Position numbers and translations under genes: made by a program
Notes under the pieces: generated by a model
What the model was told of the DNA's origin: nothing
The model's database searches: none
The model's input: only the letters and a program-made list of their open reading frames with translations
From: Dietzia sp. JS16-p6b
Lineage (GTDB): Bacteria > Actinomycetota > Actinomycetes > Mycobacteriales > Mycobacteriaceae
Assembly (NCBI RefSeq): GCF_003052165.1
Contig: NZ_CP024869.1
Coordinates: forward strand, 3,134,001 to 3,198,000
Length of the DNA: 64,000 nt
Direction: 5' to 3'
Shown: one piece after another, positions 44,656-52,798 of the stretch
Position numbering within the stretch: position 1 is the stretch's first letter
Layout: each line of letters begins with the position of its first letter

Positions 44656-45087
44656 AGGAACTGCCTTCCTGTTCGTTGGTGACAATCCAGCGACCCGGGT
44701 TCTCCCCCTCGTCGCCCGGTCCAGCGCGCGGCCCAGGGGCCGCTCACCGTCGGATCGTGTCATCACCCTATCGAGCAATTTTCTGGACTTGTTACAAGAA
44801 GTCTCGTTCGGGCACAGCTAAAACCCAGCCATGCATGGGTGCGAAGTCGGCGGGATTCACGCAATGAGTGCTGCTAAAGACCCCCTAGCCCCCTACTACC
44901 TCGACTTATGTGAACCTTAATAAGTGAGCGACAGCTTATAGAAGTCCGCCGCGCCGCCTAATTAGTGACGTTGATCACTTTTCACCTTCGTTTGCCTGAC
45001 TCGCCGCCAACTCGTCGCCCCGCGGGCTCAGACGTGGCTAAATGTGAGGTTGACCTCGCATAAATCCGTCCCCGATCCAGGAGCGTT
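44656..45087. other. AT-richer intergenic region with regulatory palindromes
   Basis: 432 bp without a convincing gene, between the divergent repeat-protein gene and the gene at 45088. It is clearly less GC-rich than its surroundings. It holds CTTGTTACAAG (44788-44798, 11-bp palindrome), AGTGACGTTGATCACT (44964-44979, listed separately), and TTAATAAGTG..CAGCTTATA around 44918-44940. Confidence 0.6.
44964..44979. promoter_or_regulatory. CRP/GlxR-like site upstream of the gene at 45088
   Basis: AGTGACGTTGATCACT has the GTGA-N6-TCAC core of CRP-family sites and symmetric flanks. It lies about 110 bp before the ATG at 45088, in the usual activator range. Confidence 0.45.
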
Positions 45088-46539
45088 ATGACACCCAACA
45101 GCAGCGGCGTTCAGTTCCCCGCCGACTCATCCGGAAACCGCTCGTCCGGACGGCTGGCCAAACAGGTTGTCGCCGACGCGCTCGCCACCGTGGACCCGGC
45201 CGCGAGTGAGCGGGTCCTGAAGATCAAGGACTGGCGGAAGGGGTACATCCAGCCCTTCACGGAACTGGTCAGTGTGGGCGTCGCCGATGCGGCCGCCTGG
45301 GACGGGGTCGCCCGCGCCGCCCTCGACTCTCTCCAGTCCAGGATGGTGGGCGTTCACGAGGTCGCCGGCGAGGCCGTCGAGACTCCGATGAAGGACTACC
45401 TCGCCGTCGTCGCGTCCCGATCCACTCCGGGGACCGAGACGGTTCAGGGCACGGCGGCCCCCGCCACGGAGTTGTCCATCCCCTACCGCGGCGAGGAACT
45501 GACCGGCACGATGCTCCGAGCCCGCCTGGACAGGTGGGTGGACGCCGGGGTGATCGAGCCGAGCTGCGCGGACGCTCTCAGGTTGGTGCAGGACAACCCC
45601 GAATGGCTCTCGCTGCCGGGCCGCGCGATGCTCGTGCTCGGCCTGGGGTCCGAGATGGGGCCCGCTGCCCGGCTGCTGAGGTGGGGCGCCGACGTCCTGG
45701 GCGTCGACCTCCCCTCCAGCCCGGCGTGGGGCCGATTCCGCGACACGGCTGCGGAGTTCGCGGGACGGATCCACTTCCCCACCGGCGAGGACGGTCGGCC
45801 GGGCATCGACCTGCTCACCCAGCTGCCGGAACTCGCCGCGTGGGCCCGGGCGGCCGCACCGGCCCCGCTCACGGTGGGCAGCTACTTCTACGCGGACGGC
45901 GGGACCCACGTGCAGCTCTCCTCCGCGGCCGACGCCCTGGTCGTCGACCTGCTGCGGGACGGGACCGCCGACGCCCTGGCCTACCTCGCCACCCCGATGG
46001 ACACCTTCGTGGTGCCCGCCGACGTCCGGAAGGCCTCGGACGCGGCCCTGAGGGCCCGTAAGGCCACGGACATCAAGAGGATCGTCGGCGCCCTGACCGG
46101 CCAGAAGGTCTTCCACCGGAACTACGAGAAGGGCGGCGGGCCCGCGGTGCACGACGCCCTGGTGCCGCAGCAGGGCCCCAACTACACGCTGGCCAAACGG
46201 GTGCAGCGGTGGCGCGCCACCACCGCCTTCGCGGACGGGCACACCGTCTCGATCAACGTGGCCCCCGCCACCGACACCCGCTCGGTCACCAAGAACAAGA
46301 TCCTCGCGGCGACGTACAAGGGGGCGCACGCGTTCGGCATCGAGATCTTTGAACCGGCGACCTCGTCCGCCCTGCTCGCGGCACTGCTCGTCCACGACCT
46401 CAACGTCGGTCGGCCGGACGTCGGGGTGCAGTGGGAACACGAGTCGCACGGGGCCGCCTCGGGAGGCCTGTGGCGTCAGCCCTACCTGCCCCGCACAGCG
46501 CTGCCGGTGGCCGCGCTGCTCGGTACCGTCAAGAGGTAG
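45088..46539 (+). CDS. Conserved hypothetical protein with Rossmann-like segment
   Basis: A 483-residue cytoplasmic protein without signal peptide. Around residues 180-208 a dinucleotide-binding-like motif is visible (MLVLGLGSEMGPAARLLRWGADVLGVDLP). No other catalytic motifs are recognisable. The middle includes GTHVQLSSAADALV and the C-terminal part GAHAFGIEIFEP...VHDLNVGRPDVGVQWEHESHGAASGGLWRQPYLPRTALPVAALLG. Actinobacterial proteins of this sort are annotated only as hypothetical as far as I know; it could be an NAD(P)-dependent enzyme. The start has CAGGAG at 5 nt. It precedes pspA on the same strand. Confidence 0.75.
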   Translation: MTPNSSGVQFPADSSGNRSSGRLAKQVVADALATVDPAASERVLKIKDWRKGYIQPFTELVSVGVADAAAWDGVARAALDSLQSRMVGVHEVAGEAVETPMKDYLAVVASRSTPGTETVQGTAAPATELSIPYRGEELTGTMLRARLDRWVDAGVIEPSCADALRLVQDNPEWLSLPGRAMLVLGLGSEMGPAARLLRWGADVLGVDLPSSPAWGRFRDTAAEFAGRIHFPTGEDGRPGIDLLTQLPELAAWARAAAPAPLTVGSYFYADGGTHVQLSSAADALVVDLLRDGTADALAYLATPMDTFVVPADVRKASDAALRARKATDIKRIVGALTGQKVFHRNYEKGGGPAVHDALVPQQGPNYTLAKRVQRWRATTAFADGHTVSINVAPATDTRSVTKNKILAATYKGAHAFGIEIFEPATSSALLAALLVHDLNVGRPDVGVQWEHESHGAASGGLWRQPYLPRTALPVAALLGTVKR

Positions 46540-46600
46540 GAACACGCCACGGGTCGGCCTTCCGGCCCGCGCCCACGGTGCCGACAGTTAGGACCCCGAC

Positions 46601-47554
46601 ATGCCGAACCCGTTCTCCAAGAGCTGGAACTACCTCAAGGCCTCGCTCGACAAGAAGGTCGACGACAACGCGGACCCCAAGATCCTCGTCCGCCAGGCCA
46701 TGGACAACGCCCGCCAGCAGCACAAGGCGGTGACCGACCAGGCGGCCTCGGTGATCGGGAACGCCAAGCAGCTCGAGATCGCGATGGGCACCAAGTCCCG
46801 CCAACTCGACGAGGTGCAGGGCCAGATCCGTCAGACCCTCCAGGTGGCCGAGTCGGCCCGGGCGGAGGGGGATACGGCCCGCGCCGGCCAGTTCGAGGCG
46901 CAGGCCGAGCAGTTGGCCTCGAAGATGGTCACCCTCGAACAGGATCTCGAGAACACCAAGCAGCTGCACGGGCAGGCGGTCCAGGCCGCAGAGCAGGCCA
47001 AGCAGGCGGTCAAGGAGTCCGACCAGAGACTGCGGGAGACGCTCGCCCAGGAAGACCAGCTGCTCCTCCAGGCCACGCAGGCCGAGATGCAGCACCGGAC
47101 CGTCGACTCCGTGTCCTCCCTCGAGGGCGTCGGCGGCGGCAACTCGCCCACCTTCGACGAGATCCGGGCCAAGATCGAGGGCCGCTACACCACGGCACTG
47201 GGCAAGCAGGAACTCGCGGAGGCCACGGGTGCGCCGTCCACCGCTCAGCTCGACGCCGCCGCGTTCACCCGCGAGTCGGAGGGGAAGAGCAAGCTCGAGC
47301 AGATCCGTGCGTCCATGGGCCTGACCGGCGGCGGCACCGCCGTCGAGGGAGCCGGCCCGGGTGCCGATTCGGACCGTCAGCTGCCCGAGGGCGCCGGAAC
47401 CGACGAGGACACGGGCACATCCGGCGCGACGGAAGCCGCGACTCCCACCGAACAGGCGGGTTCACCGTCTGCCCCCGTCGACGACTCGGGGACCCCGGAG
47501 CCGGGGCCCGCCGATCTCGCCGGCCCGACCCTGCCCCGCGACACGAGGGACTGA
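46601..47554 (+). CDS. pspA: PspA/IM30 family phage-shock protein
   Basis: Membrane-stress effector that forms oligomeric scaffolds on the inner face of the membrane. The 317-residue product is almost entirely coiled coil through residue 165 (NPFSKSWNYLKASLDKKVDDNADPKILVRQAMDNARQQHKAV, then a repeating AEQAKQ/ QRLRE heptad region), followed by a Ser/Gly hinge, a short helical segment EIRAKIEGRYTTALGKQELAEATG and a disordered Gly/Pro/Ser C-terminus about 90 residues long. Actinobacterial PspA proteins have this tail. No pspB/pspC or clgR lie nearby. A weak ribosome binding site precedes the ATG. Confidence 0.87.
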   Translation: MPNPFSKSWNYLKASLDKKVDDNADPKILVRQAMDNARQQHKAVTDQAASVIGNAKQLEIAMGTKSRQLDEVQGQIRQTLQVAESARAEGDTARAGQFEAQAEQLASKMVTLEQDLENTKQLHGQAVQAAEQAKQAVKESDQRLRETLAQEDQLLLQATQAEMQHRTVDSVSSLEGVGGGNSPTFDEIRAKIEGRYTTALGKQELAEATGAPSTAQLDAAAFTRESEGKSKLEQIRASMGLTGGGTAVEGAGPGADSDRQLPEGAGTDEDTGTSGATEAATPTEQAGSPSAPVDDSGTPEPGPADLAGPTLPRDTRD

Positions 47555-47689
47555 CCCGTTCACGCTCGCCGTCGGCAACGACGACTGCGGCGTGATCGTT
47601 ACTGTTCCCAACCGGGGGTTCGCGATATTCTGGCGGCCGACGTCGGGGTGAGCCCGTCCCCGGCGTCGGCCTGATCACCAGGAGACGCC

Positions 47690-48193
47690 ATGCCCACCAC
47701 ACCCACGCCCACCGGCCGCCTCTCCGACTCGGGAGCCGTCGTGTTCTCCCGCCGCCTGCCCCGATCCCGTGAGCAGGCGTGGGCCGCTGTCACCGACCCG
47801 ACCCGCACTGCCCGGTGGATCGGCCCGTGGTCGGGCGACCCGGCATCCGGCACCGTCCAGCTCACCATGACCGCCGAGGACGGCGATCCCGTGGATGACA
47901 TGGAGGTGGTCACCTGTGACGCCCCCGGACTCCTCGTGGTGCGGACCGGCTCAGGTGGGTGGCTGCTCACCATGAGGATCGAGGGCGACGACGACGAGGG
48001 CGGCGAGGCCGTCATCTCCCTGGAACAGGACATCGCGGACGCCGAGTCCGCCGCGTCCATCGGTCCCGGGTGGGAGTACTACCTGGATCGCCTGGTCGAG
48101 GCGGAGGCGGGGCGGGATCCGGATGCCCTGCGCTTCGAACCGGACTACTACCCCGGCCTCGCGGAGTACTACCGGGACCTGGTGGGTGGCTGA
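47690..48193 (+). CDS. SRPBCC/AHSA1 family protein
   Basis: A 167-residue single-domain Bet v1-like protein. It follows the AHSA1 pattern: N-terminal strand (VVFSRRLPRSREQAWAAVTDPTRTARWIGPW), an antiparallel sheet (VVTCDAPGLLVVRTGSGGWLLTMRIE; GGEAVISLEQDI), and the long C-terminal helix with WEYYLDRLVE. Ligand unknown. The ATG has AGGAG at 8 nt. The 135-bp gap after pspA contains no clear terminator. Confidence 0.8.
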   Translation: MPTTPTPTGRLSDSGAVVFSRRLPRSREQAWAAVTDPTRTARWIGPWSGDPASGTVQLTMTAEDGDPVDDMEVVTCDAPGLLVVRTGSGGWLLTMRIEGDDDEGGEAVISLEQDIADAESAASIGPGWEYYLDRLVEAEAGRDPDALRFEPDYYPGLAEYYRDLVGG

Positions 48194-48343
48194 GCGGCCT
48201 GCACCGACTCGCTCCGCTCCCTCCCTTCATTCCCCACCCCCGTCGCCATCGCTGACACCGCCGTCCCCGCCCGCACCGGACGCGTCATCGGAATCAGTCC
48301 TGGTGAGGATGCCGTGTCATACCCCGTTGCTAGTCTTGCTCTA

Positions 48344-48359
48344 TCGAACACACGAGCGA
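48344..48359 (+). promoter_or_regulatory. Possible LexA (SOS) box before the 13E12-type gene
   Basis: TCGAAC-ACAC-GAGCGA matches the actinobacterial SOS consensus TCGAAC-N4-GTTCGA in one perfect half and four of six bases in the other. Several mycobacterial 13E12 genes are known to lie behind LexA boxes, so context favours it. It is 30 bp before the ATG. Confidence 0.45.
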
Positions 48360-48388
48360 TTGCCGGGCTGCCGGGAAGGAGGGGGCGG

Positions 48389-49831
48389 ATGCCGACAGAA
48401 CACGGTTCGGGGATAGCAGCGGCCGGGCTGGCCGCCCTCGACGCTCTCCGCGCCGAGAACCGCGCTGCCGCAGCCCGCCTGCAGGCCTGTCACGATCTCC
48501 TCGCGTTGTGCGAGGAAGAGCAGTTCGCCCGCGATGTCGAGGCCGGTTACTACGACCCCGATGGCCCCTCCCGTCCGCGCGACCACGCCGTGCTGGACCC
48601 CTTCGACGTCGCCTGCGCGGAATTGGTCGCCACCTACGGGGTCCACCATCGCCGCGCTGCGTCGATGCTCACGCTGGCCCGGGATCTCGTCATGCGGTTC
48701 CCCGGGATCGTCGAAGCCATGATGTCCGGCCTCCTGGACGAGCGAACGGCGGGGATGCTCGTCAGACAGATGCGGACGGTCGACCCCTCCGTGCTGGACG
48801 CCGTGCACCGCCTGGTCGTGGACTCGCTGCTCGATTCCATCGAATCCGGCGAGCGGCCCGGCCGCAACGCGATCCTGGCCAAGACCGACAGCATCATCGC
48901 GGCCTTCGACCCGGAGGGTGTTGCCAGACGATGCGCCGCTGCGCGGCACGAGCGTGGAGTCAGCGTCCGTCGCGGGGCGGACGGGATGTCAGAGCTGCGC
49001 GCGCACCTCACGTCGACCGAGGCCACGGCGGTCCACGACGCGCTCCAGCACACTGCCGGGGAGCGGCTCGACCGCGAGAAGCAGGCCCGGATCGACGCCG
49101 TCCGCAACGGCACCGGGCCGGCGTACGATCCGCATGCCCGCTCCCGCCAGCAGCACCTCGCGGACGCCCTCGTCGACGCGATCCTCGGCACCGGCGACGG
49201 AGATGCCAGCGGTGACGCCGGTCGCTCCGCACGGGGTTCCGCACCGCAGATCAGACCGCTCATCACCATCCTGGCCCCTCGCGGTCCGGGCGAGGAGCCG
49301 GAGGTGTACGTCCCGCGGGGCGGGCCCGCGTCGATAGACGCGCTGATCGCTCTGCTGGCCCGCAGCGTGGGGGCCCGCATCTCTGTTCCCGATCCCGAAG
49401 CCGGGTCCGCGGACTCGATCGACGGTGCGCGCCGCTACCGGATCAGCGCCGAGCTGGCCCGCCGGATCCGTCTACGCGACGGGACCTGCCGCCACCCCGG
49501 ATGTTCGGTCCCCGCCGAGGACTGCGATGTGGATCATGTCGTTCCCTTCGACCACTCCGACCCGGGTGGTGGCGGACAGACCGTCGAGGCCAATCTCATG
49601 TGTCTCTGTCGGGGCCACCACAGGTTCAAGACCTTCCACACCTGGTACTACCAGCTCCTGCGCGACGGAACGCTGACCATCGTCACCGAGAGTGGTCACA
49701 CCATCACGACTCTCCCCGAGGGCCCCCTGGCGAAGTGGCGGGACCTGACCCGCAACGGGGACGAAGCGCTGCCCGGCCCCGGGTCCCCGGAGCGACCCTG
49801 GCTCCGGCCCCGGCCTCTCAGCACACACTAG
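48389..49831 (+). CDS. 13E12-repeat/DUF222 protein with C-terminal HNH nuclease domain
   Basis: A 480-residue protein of the large actinobacterial 13E12 family (DUF222 plus HNH). Residues 20-260 are the alpha-helical DUF222 part (LLALCEEEQFARDVEAGYYDPDG, VHHRRAASMLTLARDLVMRFPGIVEAMMSGLLDERTAGML). The HNH nuclease is near 370-425: RDGTCRHPGCSVPAEDCDVDHVVPFDHSD...ANLMCLCRGHHRFK, with four cysteines for a structural zinc and the His-Asn-His catalytic residues. In M. tuberculosis these often overlap REP sequences and are SOS-induced; mobility was not shown for this copy. The ATG has AAGGAGGGGG in front of it. Confidence 0.88.
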   Translation: MPTEHGSGIAAAGLAALDALRAENRAAAARLQACHDLLALCEEEQFARDVEAGYYDPDGPSRPRDHAVLDPFDVACAELVATYGVHHRRAASMLTLARDLVMRFPGIVEAMMSGLLDERTAGMLVRQMRTVDPSVLDAVHRLVVDSLLDSIESGERPGRNAILAKTDSIIAAFDPEGVARRCAAARHERGVSVRRGADGMSELRAHLTSTEATAVHDALQHTAGERLDREKQARIDAVRNGTGPAYDPHARSRQQHLADALVDAILGTGDGDASGDAGRSARGSAPQIRPLITILAPRGPGEEPEVYVPRGGPASIDALIALLARSVGARISVPDPEAGSADSIDGARRYRISAELARRIRLRDGTCRHPGCSVPAEDCDVDHVVPFDHSDPGGGGQTVEANLMCLCRGHHRFKTFHTWYYQLLRDGTLTIVTESGHTITTLPEGPLAKWRDLTRNGDEALPGPGSPERPWLRPRPLSTH

Positions 49832-49856
49832 TACCGACGCGCGTGCCGCATAGCCG

Positions 49857-49887
49857 CGCGGCGCCGCGAGAACGTCGCGGCGCCGCG
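49857..49887 (+). terminator. Terminator after the 13E12-type gene
   Basis: Perfect 13-bp stem (CGCGGCGCCGCGA with its complement) with a 5-nt loop, 26 bp past the stop. The repeat core GGCGCC is palindromic too. It also faces the convergent NYN gene ending at 49967. Confidence 0.75.
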
Positions 49888-49966
49888 GGGGGACGGGTGC
49901 GACGTCGACGACCGCGATCCCCCGCCCTTCTGACGCCTCGGCACCGACGTCCTCGACCCGCCCGGG

Positions 49967-51229
49967 TCAGCGATGCTTGAGCAGGACCGCGCGGATCCCC
50001 TCGTGGAATCCGTCGCGCAGACGAACGCGCTGCGCCTCGGTCAGGGTGAACTCGTTGAGCATCTGACACGCGAACTGCAGCAGCGGGCGGTCCACCGCCG
50101 GCGGGAGCACTCCCCCGGAGAGCAGGTGGGCCTGATCGCGCTGCTCCTCGGTCGCGGCCTGTTCATACCACCAGGTCGCATACTGCTGGCCCACGTCGAA
50201 CGGCGTCTGCTCACCGGACGAGGTCCACACCTCCTCCGACAGCGGGACGAACTTGGACCGCAGCGGGCGGCGGTGGGGCGCCATCATCGACGGACTCGGG
50301 CGCGAGGATCCGTTGGGCTGAGCGCCCGGCGTCGAGGCCTCCACCTGAGGCCGGCCGGGCGACGGCGATGGGGACTGGTCCTCCCCGGGATCCGCTACGG
50401 TTTCCGTCTCCACCGGCGCCGACCCGGGGCCCGACCTCACCCCACGCTCGGCGATCGCCGCGCAGTCCTGTGCGTCGGCCGCCTGTTCCTCGGCATCGGC
50501 GGCCCGTTCTTCGTCGGCGATCGTCAGACGTGCCTCATCGGCCACCGAGGTGGCGGACGCGCGGTCGGGGCGAAGATCCACCTCGACCATTCCCACCGAC
50601 TCCTCGCCCTCCGGCTCGCTGCCGTCATCACCCGGCGCGGTGGGACGCTCGGACGAGGACCGGACCTTGGGCGGGATCGGCCCCTCCAGAACCCTGATCT
50701 GCATGGCGTCGTGAAAATCCGTGCGCGGATCCAGCACCAGTGTGGTGTCGCAGGCGTGACGCAACGCCGAGGAGATGGAATCCCACCCGAAGCCCACCAG
50801 ATGCATCCGCACTCCGGCGTCCACGGCGACCCGGACCCCGGGGATCATGTCGGCGTCACCGGTGACCAGCACCATGTCTGAACACTGGCCCTTGTAGGCC
50901 GCCTGGATCATGTCCGCGACTAGAAGTGTGTCGACTGCCTTCTGGGTACGCCGTTCGCCCCACTCGATCAGTTGCCCCGCACGCAGCTGCACACCCTCGA
51001 TCACCCGGAGCGTGCGCTGGTAGCGGTGCGGGCCGGAATCCGGAATCCCGTCGTACCAGTTCTGCCGCTGCACCGGCTGGTCGACGAGGCTGTGGGCCAC
51101 CTGATCTAAACGGTGCACGACCGTGGCCAGGGATATCTCCAACTGGCCGCGTGCACCCTCCTCCCACGAGTTGTAGAAGCTAGCCAAGAGATACGAGGTA
51201 TCCACGAGGACCAGAGTCCGTTCGAGCAT
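49967..51229 (-). CDS. NYN-domain (PIN-like) putative ribonuclease
   Basis: A 420-residue protein. Residues 5-185 form an NYN (Nedd4-BP1/YacP-like) nuclease domain with the acidic residues TLVLVDTSYLL (Asp at 9), KAVDTLLVADMIQAAYKGQCSDMVLVTGDADMIPGVRVAVDAG (three Asp). The middle (190-340) is disordered, rich in Glu/Ala/Ser/Pro, and residues 340-420 form a C-terminal helical domain (WWYEQAATEEQRDQAHLLSGG...LTEAQRVRLRDGFHEGIRAVL). Likely an RNA-processing or decay enzyme. ATG 51229 is preferred to GTG 51238; the ribosome binding site is weak. Divergent from the SDR gene. Confidence 0.82.
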   Translation of the reverse strand: MLERTLVLVDTSYLLASFYNSWEEGARGQLEISLATVVHRLDQVAHSLVDQPVQRQNWYDGIPDSGPHRYQRTLRVIEGVQLRAGQLIEWGERRTQKAVDTLLVADMIQAAYKGQCSDMVLVTGDADMIPGVRVAVDAGVRMHLVGFGWDSISSALRHACDTTLVLDPRTDFHDAMQIRVLEGPIPPKVRSSSERPTAPGDDGSEPEGEESVGMVEVDLRPDRASATSVADEARLTIADEERAADAEEQAADAQDCAAIAERGVRSGPGSAPVETETVADPGEDQSPSPSPGRPQVEASTPGAQPNGSSRPSPSMMAPHRRPLRSKFVPLSEEVWTSSGEQTPFDVGQQYATWWYEQAATEEQRDQAHLLSGGVLPPAVDRPLLQFACQMLNEFTLTEAQRVRLRDGFHEGIRAVLLKHR

Positions 51230-51233
51230 GATG

Positions 51234-51250
51234 ATCACTACCTATCACTA
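51234..51250. promoter_or_regulatory. ATCACTA direct repeat in the NYN/SDR divergent promoter
   Basis: ATCACTA at 51234-51240 and again at 51244-51250, a 10-bp period placing both on one face of the helix. It touches the NYN start and lies 80 bp before the SDR start. Confidence 0.4.
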
Positions 51251-51329
51251 TGTAAACGTCGGACTTCCAGCATGCCGCAGGGCGGAAGACCCCGCAGGGG
51301 CCGCCACCGATCACAGGAGGACTCCCACC

Positions 51330-52190
51330 ATGTCGAGCCCCACTCCCGCCCCGCCCGAGCTGACCGGAAAGGTCGTGCTGGTCACAGGTGCCGCCCGCGG
51401 CCAGGGTCGCGCTCATTGCACGGCCTTCGCGGCCGCCGGATGCGACGTGATAGCCGTCGACCTGTGCCGCGATATCGAGACGGTGCCCTATCCGATGGCC
51501 GACCCGGAGGACCTGCGGGAGACCGCCGAGGCGGTCCGGGCGCTGGGCCGGAGGTGCGTGACCGCGGAGGTCGACGTCCGCGACCTCGAAGGGATGCGTG
51601 GTGCCGTGGAGGCGGGGGTGGCCGAGCTGGGCGGACTCGACTTCGTGGTGGCCAACGCCGGCGTCTCCCCCGAGCCCGCCGCCTCCTGGGAACGCTCGGA
51701 GGAGGAGTGGGACACGACTCTGGACATCAACCTCAAGGGCACCTGGGTCACCACGACGGCCGCGATCCCGCACATCCTGGCCACCGGCCGGGGCGGGTGC
51801 GTGGTGATCGTCAGTTCCATGGTCGGCCTCCGGGGCGCGCCGTTCACCTCCAGCTACACCACCTCCAAGTGGGCGGTCCGTGGGCTGGCCAAGTCACTGG
51901 CGGGTGAGCTCGGCTTCTCGGGAGTGCGATGCAACTCCCTTCACCCCGGAAACGTCCGCACCCCCATGATCGAGAACCCGTCGATGATCGCCATGATGAC
52001 CGGGGGCGAGGGCACCACGCTCGAGGACGCCGCCGAGACCTTCAGCGGGATGAACCAGCTGCCCGAACCATGGGTGGAGGCGTCGGCGATCTCGTCGATG
52101 GCCGTCTACCTCTGCAGCGCCGCGGGAGCGGGCATCACCGGCGCCTCCATTCCCATCGACCTCGGCGGCAGCGAGAAATTTGGGCTCTGA
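51330..52190 (+). CDS. Mycofactocin-type short-chain dehydrogenase/reductase
   Basis: A 286-residue SDR of the subgroup that carries tightly bound NAD(H) and is thought to pass electrons to mycofactocin. Evidence is the characteristic TGAARGQGRAHCTAFAAAGCDVIAVDLCRDIETVPYPMADPEDL segment (about 19-62) and the long sequence between strand 2 and the dinucleotide loop. Catalytic Ser in VIVSSMVGLRG (about 152), Tyr and Lys in SYTTSKWA (about 170-174). Substrate alcohol is unknown. No mft biosynthetic genes are in this window. The ATG has AGGAGG at 9 nt. Confidence 0.85.
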   Translation: MSSPTPAPPELTGKVVLVTGAARGQGRAHCTAFAAAGCDVIAVDLCRDIETVPYPMADPEDLRETAEAVRALGRRCVTAEVDVRDLEGMRGAVEAGVAELGGLDFVVANAGVSPEPAASWERSEEEWDTTLDINLKGTWVTTTAAIPHILATGRGGCVVIVSSMVGLRGAPFTSSYTTSKWAVRGLAKSLAGELGFSGVRCNSLHPGNVRTPMIENPSMIAMMTGGEGTTLEDAAETFSGMNQLPEPWVEASAISSMAVYLCSAAGAGITGASIPIDLGGSEKFGL

Positions 52191-52202
52191 CCACCCGGAA
52201 CA

Positions 52203-52242
52203 CGCAACGGCCCGCCTCCCGGGTGAGAGGCGGGCCGTTGCG
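52203..52242 (+). terminator. Terminator after the SDR gene
   Basis: A perfect 16-bp stem (CGCAACGGCCCGCCTC with its complement) and 8-nt loop, 12 bp past the stop. Confidence 0.8.
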
Positions 52243-52287
52243 GTCCGTCGTCGCGCTGGGCCGGGATGCGTACCCGGCGGCGATCGA

Positions 52288-52419
52288 TCAGGCAGACGGG
52301 GTGGGCGACACCGGGCGGGGAACGCTGACGGTCGAACCGGTGGCGGTCCACACCAGGGTCCAGAAGATATCGACGACGGGCTGGATGGCCTGCAGGAAGA
52401 TGTCGTTGGCGCTGCTCAT
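52288..52419 (-). CDS. 43-residue small hydrophobic/amphipathic protein
   Basis: A minus-strand frame with ATG at 52419 and a GGGGA ribosome binding site 7 nt upstream. The product starts MSSANDIFLQAIQPVVDIF and has one hydrophobic helix (about 7-28) followed by a Ser/Pro/Thr-rich tail. Size and shape recall the very small channel-forming or signal peptides of corynebacteria, but there is no sequence match that I can name. It faces the SDR terminator in the opposite direction. Confidence 0.45.
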   Translation of the reverse strand: MSSANDIFLQAIQPVVDIFWTLVWTATGSTVSVPRPVSPTPSA

Positions 52420-52798
52420 GATGTGTCCCCTTGTGTGTCGTACTCGAAGCGTACCGGCGTAGCTGGCGGTCTGGTGGTCTCGCGTGCCGCCGCCCGGGTT
52501 CGAGTAACCACCTCGAGCCGGCCGTGGCGCGTGACAATCCGTATGTCGTCGCGAACGCACCCGACGTTACACAACCGTGACAAATGATGTCGCATCGTTG
52601 CGCTCCACCGCTGGCCAGAGCGTCATAGCTTTGCCTGGGGACACCACCCAACGGCCACGATCACGCGACCGCGCCACTGCCCTGCCACTGCTCTTCCACC
52701 GCCCGGCCGCGGTCCCGCCGCAGCGCGAGGCCCGGTGAACGGTGTGATCCACGACGTAGCCCTACCTACGCGACCGTAACCTACGGTACCGTAGGTTC
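52420..52798. other. Intergenic region upstream of the desaturase
   Basis: About 380 bp with no convincing frame. It should carry the promoter of the small minus-strand ORF (TTGTCACGG...TGTAAC around 52565-52582 on that strand is plausible) and, at its right end, the palindromic operator of the desaturase. Confidence 0.5.
52778..52797 (+). promoter_or_regulatory. Perfect 20-bp palindromic operator overlapping the desaturase promoter
   Basis: AACCTACGGTACCGTAGGTT is fully self-complementary and ends one base before the ATG at 52799. TACCGT (52787-52792) within it would be a -10 box for a transcript starting at the ATG, that is, a leaderless mRNA; no Shine-Dalgarno sequence is present. A repressor dimer here would cover the promoter. 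The TetR gene downstream is the natural candidate. Confidence 0.7.

Noticed and set aside
43097-44821. 574-codon plus-strand frame with many SSEPASSE repeats
   Set aside because: It is the antisense reading of the Ser-Leu repeat gene; the minus-strand frame has the signal peptide, ribosome binding site and terminator.
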